Positions 22,178 through 34,414 of a DNA stretch of 64,000 nucleotides are shown here, one piece after another. Each line of letters opens with the position of its first letter. Position 1 is the first letter of the stretch. This stretch comes from Pyropia haitanensis (lineage: Eukaryota; Rhodophyta; Bangiophyceae; Bangiales; Bangiaceae), in assembly GCA_008729055.1 (NCBI GenBank), contig SDUX01000010.1:1488001-1552000 (forward strand), written 5' to 3'. A program made the position numbers and the translations under genes. A model generated the notes under the pieces. That model was given only the letters and a program-made list of their open reading frames with translations, had not been told where the DNA came from and searched no databases.

Positions 22178-23873
22178 ATGGCGTTTGTCCCGGCCGCCCC
22201 CGCCCTCCCCTGCCGCCGTCGTGGCGCCGCCGCCCACGGCGGCCGGCCACACCCTCCAGCCTGCCGGCCGGCGGCGCGGCGGGTTGGCCCCGCCTCGTGG
22301 CGGGCGGCGGCGCCCCCCCCCCCCCCCCCCCCCGTCGTCCGCCACGCCGCCCCCCCCCCCCGCCGCGCCGGCGCCCGCGAGCAGCGGCGAGCGCAAGGCG
22401 CAGCTGCTGCAGGCGCTCAAGGCGGTCATCGACCCCGACCTGGGCAAGGACATTGTCACGCTCGGCTTTGTGCAGGCCATCTCCATCACCCCCGCCGCCG
22501 CCGCCGCGGATGGCGACGCCGCGGCAGCGGCGGGGTCGTACGACGTGGCGTTCAACGTGGAGCTCACCACCCCCGCGTGTCCCGTCAAGGCGCAGTTCCA
22601 GGCCGACTGCGAGGCGCTCGCGCGGGGCCTCCCCTGGGTGGCCTCCGCGACGGCAACGATGACGGCGCAGGCGCCCAAGTCGGTGGCCCAGTCCAAGACG
22701 GGCGCCCTCGACCGAGTCGGCGCCATCATTGCCGTCGCGTCGTGCAAGGGGGGCGTCGGCAAGAGCACGACGGCGGTGAACCTGGCCTTTTCCCTCGCCG
22801 CCGCGGGCGCGTCGGTGGGCCTCATGGACGCGGACATCTATGGCCCGTCGCTGCCGACGATGGTCAAGCCCGACTCGCCGCAGGTGGAGTTTGTCGACGG
22901 CGGCATCAAGCCGCTGACGTGCCGGGGCGTGCGGCTCATGTCGTTTGGCTACGTCAACGAGTCGTCGGCCATCATGCGCGGGCCGATGGTGGCCAACATG
23001 CTGACGCAGCTGCTGACGACGACCCAGTGGGGGGAGCTCGACTACCTCGTGCTGGACCTGCCGCCGGGGACGGGGGACATCCAGCTGACGCTGTCGCAGG
23101 TGGTGTCCATGACCGCCGCCGTGCACGTCACCACCCCGCAGCTGCTGTCGTTTGTGGATGTCGTCAAGGGCCTCGACATGTTTGCCAAGCTCAACGTCCC
23201 GTCCGTGGCGGTGGTGGAGAATATGGCCTACTTTACCGCGCCAGACACGGGCGTCCGGCACGAGCTGTTTGGCCGCGGCCACCGGCACCGCCTGGCGACC
23301 GCGTTTGGCATTGCCACCTCCGTGGCGGTGCCGATTGACCCCGCCCTGTGCGAGCGCAGCGACGCGGGCGTGCCGTACGTGGTGGCGTGCCCGGAATCCG
23401 AGACCGCCGCCATCTACGCCAACCTCGCCGGCTCGGTGGTGCGGGAGGTGGCGAAAGCGCAGCACGGCGGCCTCCAGACGCCGGTCATCACGTACGACAG
23501 GGAGACCAACGAGCTGGTCATTGTGGTGGGCGGCGCCGACGCTGCCGACGGCGCGCCGGCCGGCGGCGCGTCGGCGGCGGGCGAGCGGGTGGAGCAGCGG
23601 CTGTGGCCCGCCACCCTCCGCCGGCAGTGCCGGTGCGCCAAGTGCATTGACGAGTGGACGGGCGACCAGGTGCTGCGGCCGGAAGACGTGCCAGAGAGCA
23701 TCCGGCCGGTGGAGATGGCGCCGGTCGGCAACTACGCGCTGCAGGTGTTGTGGACGGACGGGCACCAGAGCATCTTTCCGTACGCCCGGTTTGTCACCGC
23801 GTGGCAGGGCGCGCGGAGCAATGGGAAGCTGGTCGCGGCGGAGCACGCGACGGCGCCGGCGGCGGCGCGCTGA
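22178..23873 (+). CDS. HCF101: Plastid Fe-S cluster carrier HCF101 (MRP/NBP35 family P-loop ATPase)
   Basis: The product is about 565 residues. Domain order is a plastid-type leader, an FSC/DUF59 domain (ALKAVIDPDLGKDIVTLGFV; ELTTPACPVK with the conserved Cys), a ParA-like ATPase with deviant P-loop CKGGVGKST, DADIYGPSLPTM and DLPPGTGD, then a C-terminal DUF971 domain (LWPATLRRQCRCAKCIDEW). This three-part architecture is specific to HCF101, which carries 4Fe-4S clusters for photosystem I and ferredoxin-thioredoxin reductase in plastids. The CxxC of bacterial Mrp is absent (ENMAYFTAPD), as in HCF101. The conserved body lies in the frame ending at the tga at 23871-23873. The best start, ATG 22178 (MAFVPAAPALPCRRR, context cgccatgg), is in another frame, so the C21 (22313-22333) or C12 (22350-22361) run must be miscounted. 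Confidence 0.93.
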
Positions 23874-24394
23874 TGGGTGCGTGGGGGGGGGGGGGGGGGG
23901 GAAGGAAGGGGGGGGGGTTGCGAGAGATGGCGTGAGGGGGGGGCGGGGGGGGGGGGGGGGGGGGGGAGAGGGCGGCGCCCGCGCCTGACCACCGTCACAC
24001 ACACGCGGTGGAGAGGGGGGCGGAGGCGGGAGCGGGGGGCGGCGGGGAGGCGGGACGGCGAGCGTAAACAAGGGGCAGACGCCGCCCCGCAATGGGGGCC
24101 TGTGCATTGATAAACGTGTGGCCAGACCGTGGCGGCGTCTGTGCTCCCGCCGCGCCGCTGCGCGCGCGGGCTGCCGCCGCTCGCCCGTCACCCCCCCCCC
24201 CGCGGGGCTGGGCAGGCGCGTGCGCGCCCGGCGGGCGCCCGCGCGACGCACACCGCCCGCGGCGGGCCCGCCGCCGACGCGCCGCGGCCGCCGGCCACGG
24301 CGGCCGCCCCTTCCGCCAGCGCCGCCCGCGGATGGACTGGACCCCCCCCCCCCCCAGCCCCCCCCCCCCCGTCCGGCCGCGGGGCGGCACCCGC
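23874..24394. other. Convergent spacer between HCF101 and SEC10
   Basis: The spacer is dominated by G runs (23883-23900, 23937-23965) and C runs (24190-24200, 24345-24370). No gene is seen. G-quadruplex-prone sequence directly after the HCF101 stop may contribute to termination, which is speculative. Confidence 0.5.
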
Positions 24395-24607
24395 CTAGCC
24401 CGCCGTCGCGGCTTGCGCGTCGAGGGCGCGGCGCGGGCGCCCCCCCCCCCCCCCCAGCGCGCGCGCCACCGCCGCGGGCGGCGTGTCCCACAGCGCCGCG
24501 GCGGTGGCGGCCGCCCAGGCGGGCGCGCCCGGCCGCACCGCCGCGGCGGCGGCGGCGAGCACCGCCGCGGGCGCCGCGGCCGCCGCGGCGCCGCCGCCAC
24601 GGTCGGC

Positions 24608-24639
<32 letters not shown>

Positions 24640-25004
24640 GGGGGGGGGGGGGGGGGCGGCGGCGAGCACCCCGGCGAGCAGCCGCCCGTCGGCGGCGGCC
24701 GTCGGCGGGCGGCGGCGGCGGCGGCGACGCGGCGGCGGCGGGTCGCCGCGGCGGCCGCCGCCGCCCCACGCGGCGAGCACCGCGTCCACGACGGCGGCGG
24801 CGAGCCGCGGCGCCGCCGCCGGCAGCGCCGCCAGCTGCGCCCGCACAAACGCCGACGCGACGACCGCCGCGGCCGACGGCTCGTCCGCGTCGTCGTCGTC
24901 GTCGTCGTTGTCGTCGTCGTCGTCGTCGCCGCCGGGGGGGGGGGGACCGTGACCGCCCCCGCGTCCGCGTCGGCCGCGCCCCAGCCGTCGCCATCGTCAC
25001 CACC

Positions 25005-25050
<46 letters not shown>

Positions 25051-25091
25051 GCGCCGTCATCGGCGGCGGCGCCGTCGTCGCTGCCGTCGCT

Positions 25092-25129
<38 letters not shown>

Positions 25130-26416
25130 GGCCGCCGTCCGCCGCCCGCGCCCCACCGTCGGCGGCGGTGAGGAGGGCGTAGACGCGCGCGCCCACCGCC
25201 GTCGCCGCCGCCGCCGCCGCCGCGTCCGCCGTGGCCGCGTCGGCGGCGGCGGCCGCCGCCGCCGCTGCGCGGGCGGCGGGCAGCCCCGGCGTCGCGGCGG
25301 CTGCGCGCCCGCCGGCGGCGGCGTCCCCCCCCAGCAGCCCGTCCAGCGCGGCGTAGGCGGCGGCAGTGGCGGCAACGGCCGCGGCGAGCGGCGCCAGCGG
25401 CGACCCGCCGCCGCCCACCCACGCGTGGTCACCCGCCGCGGCGGCCGCGGCGGGCACCGCCGCCGCCGCCGCGGCGAGCACCGCCCGCGTCGCGCCGGTC
25501 GTGGCGGCGACCAGGTCGGCCAGCACCGCCGGCGGGACGGCCGTCGCGGCCGCCGCCGCCGCCACCGTTGCCGTCGCCGCCGCCGTGCCCGCCGCGCCGC
25601 CGCCGGCCGCGGCGTCCCGCCCGCCAGCGTCTGCCGCGGCGGCCAGCTGCCGGCACCGCCGCAGCGCCGCCGCGGCGGCGGCGACGGCGGCCGCCACCGC
25701 CGCCGGCAGGCGCGCCGCGGCGGCCGCCACGCCCGCGGCGCGGCGATACGCCGACGGCGCCGCCGCGGCGGTGGCGGCGGCAGCGTCGCCGCGGCGCAGC
25801 GGGCTGTGGACGCCCGCGAGTGCCGCCGCCACCGCCGCGGCGGTGGCGGCGGCCTCGCGGTCCGCGTAGGCCGCCACGTGGGGGGCCGCCACCGCCGCGA
25901 GCGCCGCCACCGCCGCCGCGCCAACGTCGTGGCAGTCGCCGACCGGCGGGGGGGGGGGCCCGGCGGCGGCGGCGGCGACGGCCGTGGCGGTGGTCGCCGC
26001 GGCAGCGTCCCGCCTCGGCCCGTCGGCGCCCACACACGCGCACCGCCGGTCGGCCGGCGGGGCGGCGTCGACGGCGGTGGGCACCACCCCCCACGGCAGC
26101 ACTGCCTGCTCCCCCCCCGCCCCCCCCCCCCCCACCTCGGCGGCGGCGGCGCGTAGCCCCCCCGCAACGTCCTCGGCGGCGGCGGCCGCCCCCGCGACCG
26201 CCTCCAAGTAGGCCGCCGCGCCCCCCCCCCCGGCGTCTGCCGCGGCGGCGGCGCGGCCGAGCGCGTCGGCCGCGACCGGCACGAGCAGCGCCGCCGTCAG
26301 CACCCGCGCGTAGGCGGCCAGCACGCAGCCGGGGGTGGGGAAGGCCGCCGCGGGGCCCGCCGCCGCGGCGCGCAGCGCGTCGGCCGCGGTCGCCGCCGCG
26401 TCGGCGAGGGCGGCCA

Positions 26417-26451
<35 letters not shown>

Positions 26452-27564
26452 GCCGCCGCCGCCGCCGCGGCCGCCGCGTCGGCGACCCCCCCCCCCACGG
26501 TGGCAGCGGTGGCGGCGGCGGCGGCGGCGGCCGCCGACGACGGCGGCGGGCTCACCGCGAGCGGCGACGCCGGCGGCGGCGGCGACGGCACCGGCAGCGC
26601 CGCGACGATAGCCGCGACGAGCGCGGCGCCCGCGTCGGGCAGCGCCACGGCTGCCGCCGCCGCCGCGCGCCGCCGCGAGGCGGCACGGCGGGCGTCCCCC
26701 CCCCCCCCCCCCTCCGCGGCGAGGAACGCCGCGACCAGCCGCGCCGACAGGTCCGCCACCCACCCGCCGACCGCGGCGACGCCGCGCGCCACAAACGGCG
26801 GCGGCGGCTCGCCCCGCCGCGCCGCCGCGTCGCGCTCCCGCTCCAGCCGCCCGCGCATGGCGGTGAGGAGGGTGGCCGCCCGCCGCACGTCCCGCGGGTC
26901 GCCGCCGCCGCCCGCCAGCGCCGCCGCGTCGCGGGCGTCGGTCCACTCGCGGGAGCGGGCGGCGGCGGCGGCCATGCGGGCGGCGGCGCCGCCCCCCTCC
27001 CCCCCCCCGGCCACGCCCCCCCCCCCGCCACCATCCCCGGCGGTGGCGGCCGCGTCGAGCGCCGCCGCCACCCGCCCCGCCGCCCGCCCCGCCCGCCTCG
27101 CCGCGGCGGCGGCGTCGTCGGCCCACGACGCGCCCGCGCCCGCGCGCGTCGCGCCCGCCGCCGCCGCGGCGGTGCGCAGCGCGTCGCGGGTCGTCTCGAC
27201 CGCCGCCGCCGCCGCCGCCGTTGCCGCCGCGAGCGTGTCGACCGTCGCGGCCAGCGCGGCGGCCGTCGCCGCCGGGCCCGCCGCGATAAAGGGCGACGCC
27301 CCCGCCGCCCCCGCCGCCGCCGCCGCCGCCGACACCGCCGACGCCGCCGACGCCGCCGACGCCGCCGACGCCGCCGACGCCGACGGGCGGCCGCGGCCGC
27401 CGCGGCTACGGCGGCTGCCGTCGGCCGCGGCGGCCGCCGCGGCCGGCGCGTGGAGGTGGCACACCGCGACGGCGCGGACGAGGGTGGCGGCGTCGGGAAA
27501 CGCCGCCGCGCCGAGCGCGTCGCGCACCACCGCGGCGGCCGGGTCGGCGGCGGCGGCGGCGGCG

Positions 27565-27600
<36 letters not shown>

Positions 27601-27866
27601 CGCGGCGGGGACCCGCCCGCCGCCGCCGCCCCGGTCGGTGCGTGCGCCGCGGCGGCGGCCGCCGCCGCGGCGGCGGTCGCGGCCACCGCCGCCGCGGCGG
27701 CGGCGGCCGCCGCGCCAACCGCGGGCGCGACGCCGCCGCCGCCGCCGGCCGACGCGGACCGTGGCGGCGCGGCGGGCGGCGGCGGGCGGGCGGGGACCCC
27801 CCCCAGGGGTGGCGGCGGGGGCGGCCACTGGCGGCACCCCCCCCCCCCCCGGCCCCCCACCCCCCC

Positions 27867-27909
<43 letters not shown>

Positions 27910-28362
27910 GTCGGCGGCACCCAGCCGCGGCACCACCGCCGCGGCGGCGACAAAGCGGCGGTCCACGTCGGCCGCCGCCGCCGCGGCGGCGGCCGCGTCG
28001 GCCGCCGCCGCCACGGCGGCAGCGTCGGTCACGCCGCCGGCGGCGGCCACGACGGCCCAGCCGCCGCCGCCGCCGCCGCTGCCGCTGCCGCTACCCCCCC
28101 CCCCGCTGCCACCGCCGCTGCCGGTGCCACCACCGCCGCCGCCGGCGGCGCGCCCCCCCCCCCCCCCCATACCCCCCCCCAGCAGGGTGGGAAAAAACGA
28201 CGCGTCCGACGCGGATACGGGCAGCCGCCGCTGTCCGCCGCCACCACCACCACCGCCCCCACCACCGCCACCGCCACCACCACCGCCGACGCTGCCGCTG
28301 CCGCTGCCGCTACCACCACGGCCGCGGCCATCGGCGGCCGTGCGTGAAGGGGCGGGCGCCAT
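24395..28362 (-). CDS. SEC10: Probable exocyst subunit SEC10/EXOC5, heavily low-complexity
   Basis: The gene reads from ATG at 28362 (MAPAPSRTAADGRGRG) to tag at 24395-24397, about 1,320 residues. The frame changes near 27830, 24940 and 24645, all at G/C runs. Between poly-Ala/Gly blocks, segments align in order with Sec10 by eye: DPRDVRRAATLLTAMRG (family: ...AxxLxxFNG), FPTPGCVLAAYARVLTAALL (FPSPxDVMxxLVQRVLEQ), AYLEAVAGAAAAAEDVAGGL (YLRxLxxxYEKTxxLxxDL), HVAAYADREAAATAAAVAAA (YLExEIxxLR), ALRRCRQLAAAAD (AFxRCxxLSxxxD), VYALLTAADGG (VxRxLSAEQ), and near the C-terminus WAAATAAALWDTPPAAVARA (LLxxLANVFxVxPExL). Sec10 is a helical-rod subunit tethering secretory vesicles to the plasma membrane. 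Typical length is 700-850; the excess is low-complexity insertions, including Asp runs (GAC repeats, 24890-24935 and 25010-25050). No single motif is decisive. Confidence 0.55.
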
Positions 28363-28387
28363 GGGCCGCCGCGGCGCTTGCGCAGCG

Positions 28388-28410
28388 AAAAAAAAAAAAA
28401 AAAAAAAAAA
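28388..28410. repeat. A23 homopolymer
   Basis: Twenty-three consecutive A directly upstream of the SEC10 start on the other strand (T23 in the sense direction). It is striking against the GC-rich background and could be a retroposon tail, a promoter T-tract or a polypyrimidine tract. Confidence 0.95.
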
Positions 28411-28548
28411 GGCCGGGTTGGGGAGGGGGGGCGGCGCGGCGGGAGGCGGCGGCAGCCGCCACCCCGACGCGGCGGGAGACCCCACCGCGGCGCGGGCGGG
28501 CCAAGAGCGGAGCGCCGCCGCCGGGGTGGGGGGCACCACGGGTGCCGC

Positions 28549-28584
<36 letters not shown>

Positions 28585-29130
28585 GCGGGAACCGCCCTCG
28601 GCGGGCACCACCGGCCGCCGGCGGCGGCGGCGGCGGCGGCGCGCGCGGCGGGCGGGGACACGCCGCCGCGTGGCGTGCCGACACGCGGGGGGCGAATGGC
28701 GGGAGAGGGAGGGGTGGGGGGGGGGGAAGGGAGGGACGCGCCACGGGGGGGGTGGTGCCTGTGGAGGGCGGGGGGGGGAGGAGGGGGGGGGAGGGGGAGG
28801 GGGGAGCGTGCCGCTGGGCAGTGGGCGGCAAGACCGCCGGGGGGGGGGGGGGGGGGGTGGGGGTGCGCGACGACGCGGGTCGGCCGCTGGCGCGGCGGCC
28901 GGCCCGCCGCGGCCGCCGCGCGCCGCCGCGGCGGCGGCGGGATCACGCCCGCCGCGCGCCGCCGCCCCCCCCCCCGCGCCGCCCGTCGCGGCCGGCCCGC
29001 CGCGGGTGCCCCCCGCGGCCGCCCGTCGCGGGCGCGGCGGTCGCGGCCGCCGCCACCCCCCCACGGGGGGCCGGCGACGGTCTGCACGCGCCGCCGGTTG
29101 CCACCGCCGTGGCGCTCGGGTCTGCCGCTG

Positions 29131-29157
29131 TTTTTTTTTTTTTTTTTTTTTTTTTTT
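29131..29157. repeat. T27 homopolymer
   Basis: Twenty-seven consecutive T, the longest A/T run in the window, in gene-poor DNA. No adjacent element, target-site duplication or pol III gene was recognised. Confidence 0.95.
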
Positions 29158-30025
29158 GGTGTTTGCTGCGGCGGCCGCCGTCGCGGCGGTGGGCGGCGGG
29201 CGCCTCTCCCCCTGCGGGGGCCACCCACCCGCGCCGCCGCTCGCGCCGCCCCCCCGCCGCCGGTGCCCGCCGCCCCCCCCGTCGGCTGCGGTTGCCGCCC
29301 ACCGCCGTGCGTCGGCAGCGGGGTGGCCACACACCGCCCCGCTTTGCCCACCGCGGTCGCCCGTCGCGACACGGCGCTTGGGTCGGGCGGCTCGCCGTGT
29401 GGCTGGCCGGCGTCCTTGCCCGCCTGCCTCGCTGCTGCTGGGTGGGGTCATCCAGGGGGACCCCGGGGCTTTCCGTTTTGCTTCCGCTGCCGCCGCTGTG
29501 CACGAGCGTCGGTGGGCTCGGCACGGGCGGTGCGCCATTGACGGTGACGCGGCGGTCGTCTGGTGGCCGGTGGGGGGTGCGTCGGCGTGCCCGCCGGCGG
29601 CGGCTCCCTTTTTGGCTCGCCCTGCCGGCGTGGCCAGCGGCGGTGCAACCCGCCACGGTGTCGCCGCGCCGCCTCCCCAACCGCTCGGTGCACCGCCGTT
29701 GGCTGCCGCTGCGTCGGATGATGGCCCGGCGCCGGCCGCTGCCGTGGACGCTGCGCGCGGCCTGCCCACGGGCGACCGTGAGGCGCCGCCGCGTTGGGCG
29801 TAGACCCGACCACCCCGCCAAGCTGAGCGACCCCGCCCACGCCCGCGGTCGTGTGGGGGGTGCGGCGGCGCGCCCGTGGTCGGGACGTGCCCGCGCGCGC
29901 CGCGGTCGCAAGGTGGACAACGCGGCCAGACAAAGGTCCGCCCGGATGCGGATCGACGCGCCATCCGGGGGGTGGACGAGCGCACCGGCCTCCAGGTAGG
30001 GCCGCGAGGGGGGGGCCCCGCCGTC

Positions 30026-30233
30026 GGCAGATGAGGGCGCGGGCGCTCAGGGGGGGCGTGCCCACCCGCCGCCGCTGCCACCGGCAACGAGCGCACCTGT
30101 GGCGGCGTGGAAGGGGCCCGCCGAGGGCGCCCACCACGCGGCGTTGCTATACAGCAGCGGACAGCGGGGGGACCGCCCCAATGGGCAGATGAGGGCGCCG
30201 CCCCTCAGAGGGGGTGCGCCCACCCGCCGCCGC
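30026..30233. repeat. Two direct copies of an approximately 50-bp sequence
   Basis: The sequence starting ggcagatgagggcgc at about 30026-30075 recurs at about 30184-30233 with several substitutions. Both copies end in cccacccgccgccgc. The repeat offset is about 157 bp. This is a local duplication of unknown role. Confidence 0.6.
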
Positions 30234-33200
30234 CCGCGGCGGCGCTGCCCGCCGCCGCCGCCCCCGCGTCGGGGGGCACGTGGCGGGGGGCCACCGCCGC
30301 CGCCGCCATAACCGCCGACGCGCGCTCACCCCTTGCCCTCACCATCGCCGCCGTCCCCTCCCCCCCGACCGCCACTACCAGCCTCGGGCCAGCGGAGCTC
30401 CCCATACACAAGTACCGCCACCGCCTCGCACTACGCCGCCAGCAGGTGGGGGGCCAGCGCCCCACTCATTGGGGGGCACCCCGGCGGGGTGGGGGCGGTG
30501 GTGCCGGCGGCGGGGGTGGCGATGGCGGCCAGCGGGAGCCACCCGCGGCCATCGTAGAGAGACGCCATCCGTTCCTCGCGCCAGGCGGCACGCGCATGGC
30601 GATCGGTGGGGTCAGCGGGCGGGGGGGCGGGTGGGAAATAGAGAGCGGGGGGGCGGGTGGGAACAAGACGGGGTGGGGGGGGGTGGGAACTGAAAAGAGG
30701 GGTGTGCTCGAATTTGTGACAACTTTGCCAGGCACGAGACCTCTCCGGCGCATCTTTCGCTGGGCTTGTGCGCCCTCTGCCCACTCTTCAAGCTAGGATT
30801 GTTCCTGTATTTTCGAACATTCTGCGTCCATTCACCGACGCTAAGCGTCCCTCAACTACCTGACATGTGCTGACATGAGGCACCAAGTCCTTGTCAGCCA
30901 CGGGGACTCGCCGCCACGATGGCGGGCCTGTGGCAGCCGCCGGGCCAGCCACCAAGGCCGCCCCGGCTCCCCACCGTGATGCACGACCCCCCCCAAAACG
31001 GCCACCGTGGCGGGAACGCCGACGCCGGCCGCGGCGGCGCGCCCACCGGCCCGGATTTGGCACCCCCCCCACCCCGCCGCGGGTGGCGCCGGCGGGGACC
31101 GACGCTGGCCCCCCCCCCCCCCCCCCTCCCAACACCCTGTCCCGTCCACCGAGAACCCGCGCCCCCCAGACACGCCCCGCCCGCGAGTCAGTGGCCGCGG
31201 CCGCCCCAAAAACGCGGCTCGGGGGCGGCGCGCGGACGTGTTGCGCGCCGCGTCCGGGGGGGGTGTGTCGCTCAGGGGGCCGCGCGCCCCCCCGCGCGGG
31301 GGGGGTGTGCCGGCCGCCGCCGCCGCCGCCGCCTGAGCGGCCCGTCGCGCGGGGTCACAGGGTGTGACCGCAGCAGCAGCGACGCGCTCGTCGCGGGACG
31401 GGTTCAAAAAATTTGATGGGAGGGGGGGGGATGCGGTGGGGTGCTGGGGGGGGGAGGCGTGCGCGGCTCGCGGGGAATGAGTGGCGGCGGCCGCCGTGCG
31501 TGCCGCGGGAGAGGGGGGGGGGGGGGGGGGGAGTGGTGGCACATTGTTGTCTAAGGAATCTCGACACGACCGTTTTGCGGTGTGGATGGGCCGCCACGGC
31601 GGCGGTTTGCCGCCGCGGCTCGCCCGCCTGCCTGCCGCGCGCTCCCGCCATCTCGCCGCCGCCGTGGCTCCCCACCGGTCTCGCCGGCCGTCTGCAAGCA
31701 CCCGGCCCGCTCCCTGCCCCGCTGTGATCCTCGATCCATTGCTGCAAGCCCGTCGTCTCCACCCACCCCCCCCCCCCCCCCCCCCCCCACACCCTCGCTC
31801 CCCTCCGCCCTGGCCAGGCACCACTACTGTCACCACCCCCCATAGAGCCACCCCCCAGACGCCCCCTCCCACTCGGCACGAAAGAAAAAAAAAAAAAAAA
31901 ACGGGCTGGCCACCACGCCACCTCCCATTCCCATCCCCCTGCAGCACACGCCGTCGTGGATCGCGACGCCACCCCTCCACGCCACCCCCCCCCCCCCCCC
32001 CCCCCTCCCCCCCCCATTTTGCGCTCCGCCTGCGCCGCCAAACCACACACAAAAAAAAAAACCACCACCCCCCCCGCGAGCTGGCTGCGCAACCCCGCCG
32101 CGGTGCCCCGCCCTTCTTCCCTCCCCTGCGGCCTTGGTGCCTTGCGGCCGACCGGGCGGTTCCAGCCTGGGGAGACCCGGGCGGGAGGGCGCGCGGCGGA
32201 CCAGCAGCGCCGCCCCCACCCCGCGGCAGGGGCGCCCCGCGGGCGCGGCGCGCGGAGCTCGCTGTGCGCTGGGCGCGGCGGCGGGCGTGTCTGGGATGTG
32301 CCGCCCCCGCCTCCTCCCAAGCAGCCGCGGCGACCCTCTGCCCGTCCCCACCCGCGCCGTCACACCCGAGTAGGACTGTGCCGCCGTGCCGGTCGGCGGC
32401 GGCGCCGTCCCACCCCCCCCTCGAGGGGGCTCTGCCTAGCGGGATTTCGCAACGGCCGCCCGCCCCCCGAGGGGGGGGGGACCGACCGCCCAGACGCGGA
32501 CGCCGCGCCGCGCGGGGGTGCGGGCACGGCCGTCCCGCCGCGGGAGCGCTGCCACCCACACCCCCCCACCCCGCCGCCCCCGGCCGCTGCCCCACCGCCG
32601 CTGCACCCCCGCCGCGCCTGCGGCCACCGCTATACCCCTCCCGCCGCAGCGGGGTACCCCCGACCGGCGGCGCGGCGACCACCCCCACCCCACAACGGCG
32701 GCGGGTGGCGGGAAGGGTGGCCAACGACCCGCCCCCCGCGTCCCTCGCCGACCGCCGCCGACCGCCGCCGCCGCCGCCGCCGCCGACGGCGAGGCCGGCA
32801 GACCCCCCCGCACGCCGGCGTCCCCCCCCCCCCCCCCCCGGCCCCTTCCCCCGCCCCCATCCCCCCGCCGTCCGCTCCGCCACGGCCGTTTTGACCTCGC
32901 GCCGGCCGACGGCGGGCGCCAGCCGCGTCGCGCCACGGCCCCGCGGCGGCGACGGCGTGGCGCCACGCCGCCACCGCGGCGGCGGCGGCGGCGGCGGCGG
33001 CAGCGGCGGTGGCGACGGCGGCGGCGGCAACGACCGCGGCGCACGCGCCGTCTCCCCACCCCCCCCCCGCTGGCGCGCATCGCGCCGCGGTGTCCTCCGC
33101 CCAACCGTTGCGCCGCGGCGTCACGGGACGTAACGCCGGCGCACCCCCCCCCCCCCCCCCCCCCCACCCCGCCCTCGTAATCTCTCGCCTGCGCCCATAC

Positions 33201-34027
33201 CCCCCCGCCGCCACCTCTCCCCGCCCCATCCCTTTCCCGCCCTACGGCGCGGGTGCTACTCCCCCCCCCCGGTCGCGCCGCCCCCCCCCACCCCCTCCAC
33301 CCCCCCCCCCCCTCCCGCTTTTTCTCCCGACGGGCGCCGCCTGCGACGCCTGCGCCGCCGCGGCTGCCCCCCCCCCCCACCCGGCTGACCCGTAGCGGGC
33401 GGTCGCGCGCCGCCGGCCAGTGACGTTGGTCGACCGCGCCGCAGACGCGTGCGGCTGGCGCGTCGCGAAGGGGGGGGGGGGGGGGGGGGCGCCCCGAGGG
33501 GCGTGCGTGCGTGCCCGACGCGTCGCGGGGGGGGGGGCACCGTCGCCTACAAGAGGGGAGAGGAGCGGCGGAGCGGCGGCGGGGGACGACGACGTAAGCG
33601 GCGCGCCCCCGGCTGGCCTGCCCCGCAGGTGCTGCTGTGCCGCCGCCGCCGTCGGCCGCCCCGTCGTGGACGCTGCCGCCAACGACGTCGCCGACGCGGT
33701 CGGCCGCCTTTTTCCGCCGCCGCGACCGTCACGGCCGCCCACGGCACCCGCGGTACACACGCACACCCCCACCCCCCGACGCCCTTTTACCCCACCACAC
33801 GACGTCGGCTGGCGGTCGACCGACGGCTTCTTTTTTTGGGCCCCCGCCTCTCCTCTCCCCCGCCACCCCCCTCTACCTCCTCTCCTCTCTGCACCGCCAG
33901 CCGGCCCGCCACCACCCCTCTCCCCCCCCCGCCGACGGTCAAGTGAAGTTGTCTCCCACCGACGACTCGCCGCTGACGGCCGCCTCCCCCTCCCCTCCCC
34001 CCCCCCCCCCCCCCCGCCCCCCCAATC

Positions 34028-34381
34028 ATGTCCACCTCCACCCGCACCCCCCGCTTCGCCCGCGCCGCGGACGCGCCCTACCCCCTGCCCCCCGACGAGC
34101 CCGCCACCCCCGCCCGCGTGCCGAGCTTTGAGCGCTGGTGGGCGGCCGGCGGCGCGGCGTCCGCCACCCCCCGCCGCGGCTCGGACCTCCTCGATGACGT
34201 CACGTGGGCGTTTCCCTACACCGCCGCCGCGGCCGTCGACGCCGCCGCCGCGCCGCTGTCGTTGGGGGTGGCCCTGCCGGGGGGGGGCGGACCGTCGAGC
34301 TGGCTCTCCTCCCCGTTTGGCACGCGCACCTCGTCGGCGGAGCGGCTGCTCGGGGTGGCGCCGCCGGGCGCCGCCGCGGCG

Positions 34382-34414
<33 letters not shown>

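Larger units (their letters stand above)
28363..34027. other. 5.7-kb gene-poor simple-sequence region
   Basis: This interval between divergent SEC10 and bZIP genes consists of GCC/GGC repeats, C/G runs and A/T homopolymers (A23 at 28388-28410, T27 at 29131-29157, A17 at 31885-31901, A11 at 32051-32061). Long ORFs exist on both strands (up to about 900 codons), but all are Arg/Pro/Gly/Ala shadows without domains or plausible starts. About 29440-30000 and 30700-30900 are less repetitive but still give no family. A heavily frameshifted gene could hide here, as SEC10 does, but I could not find one. Confidence 0.45.

Noticed and set aside
22047..27953. A single 1,968-codon minus-strand ORF across HCF101 and SEC10
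   Set aside because: It covers the antisense of HCF101, which is certain on the plus strand. Only its middle part is used, as SEC10.
26335..28347. 670-codon plus-strand ORF
   Set aside because: Antisense shadow of SEC10. Poly-Ala with no conserved island.
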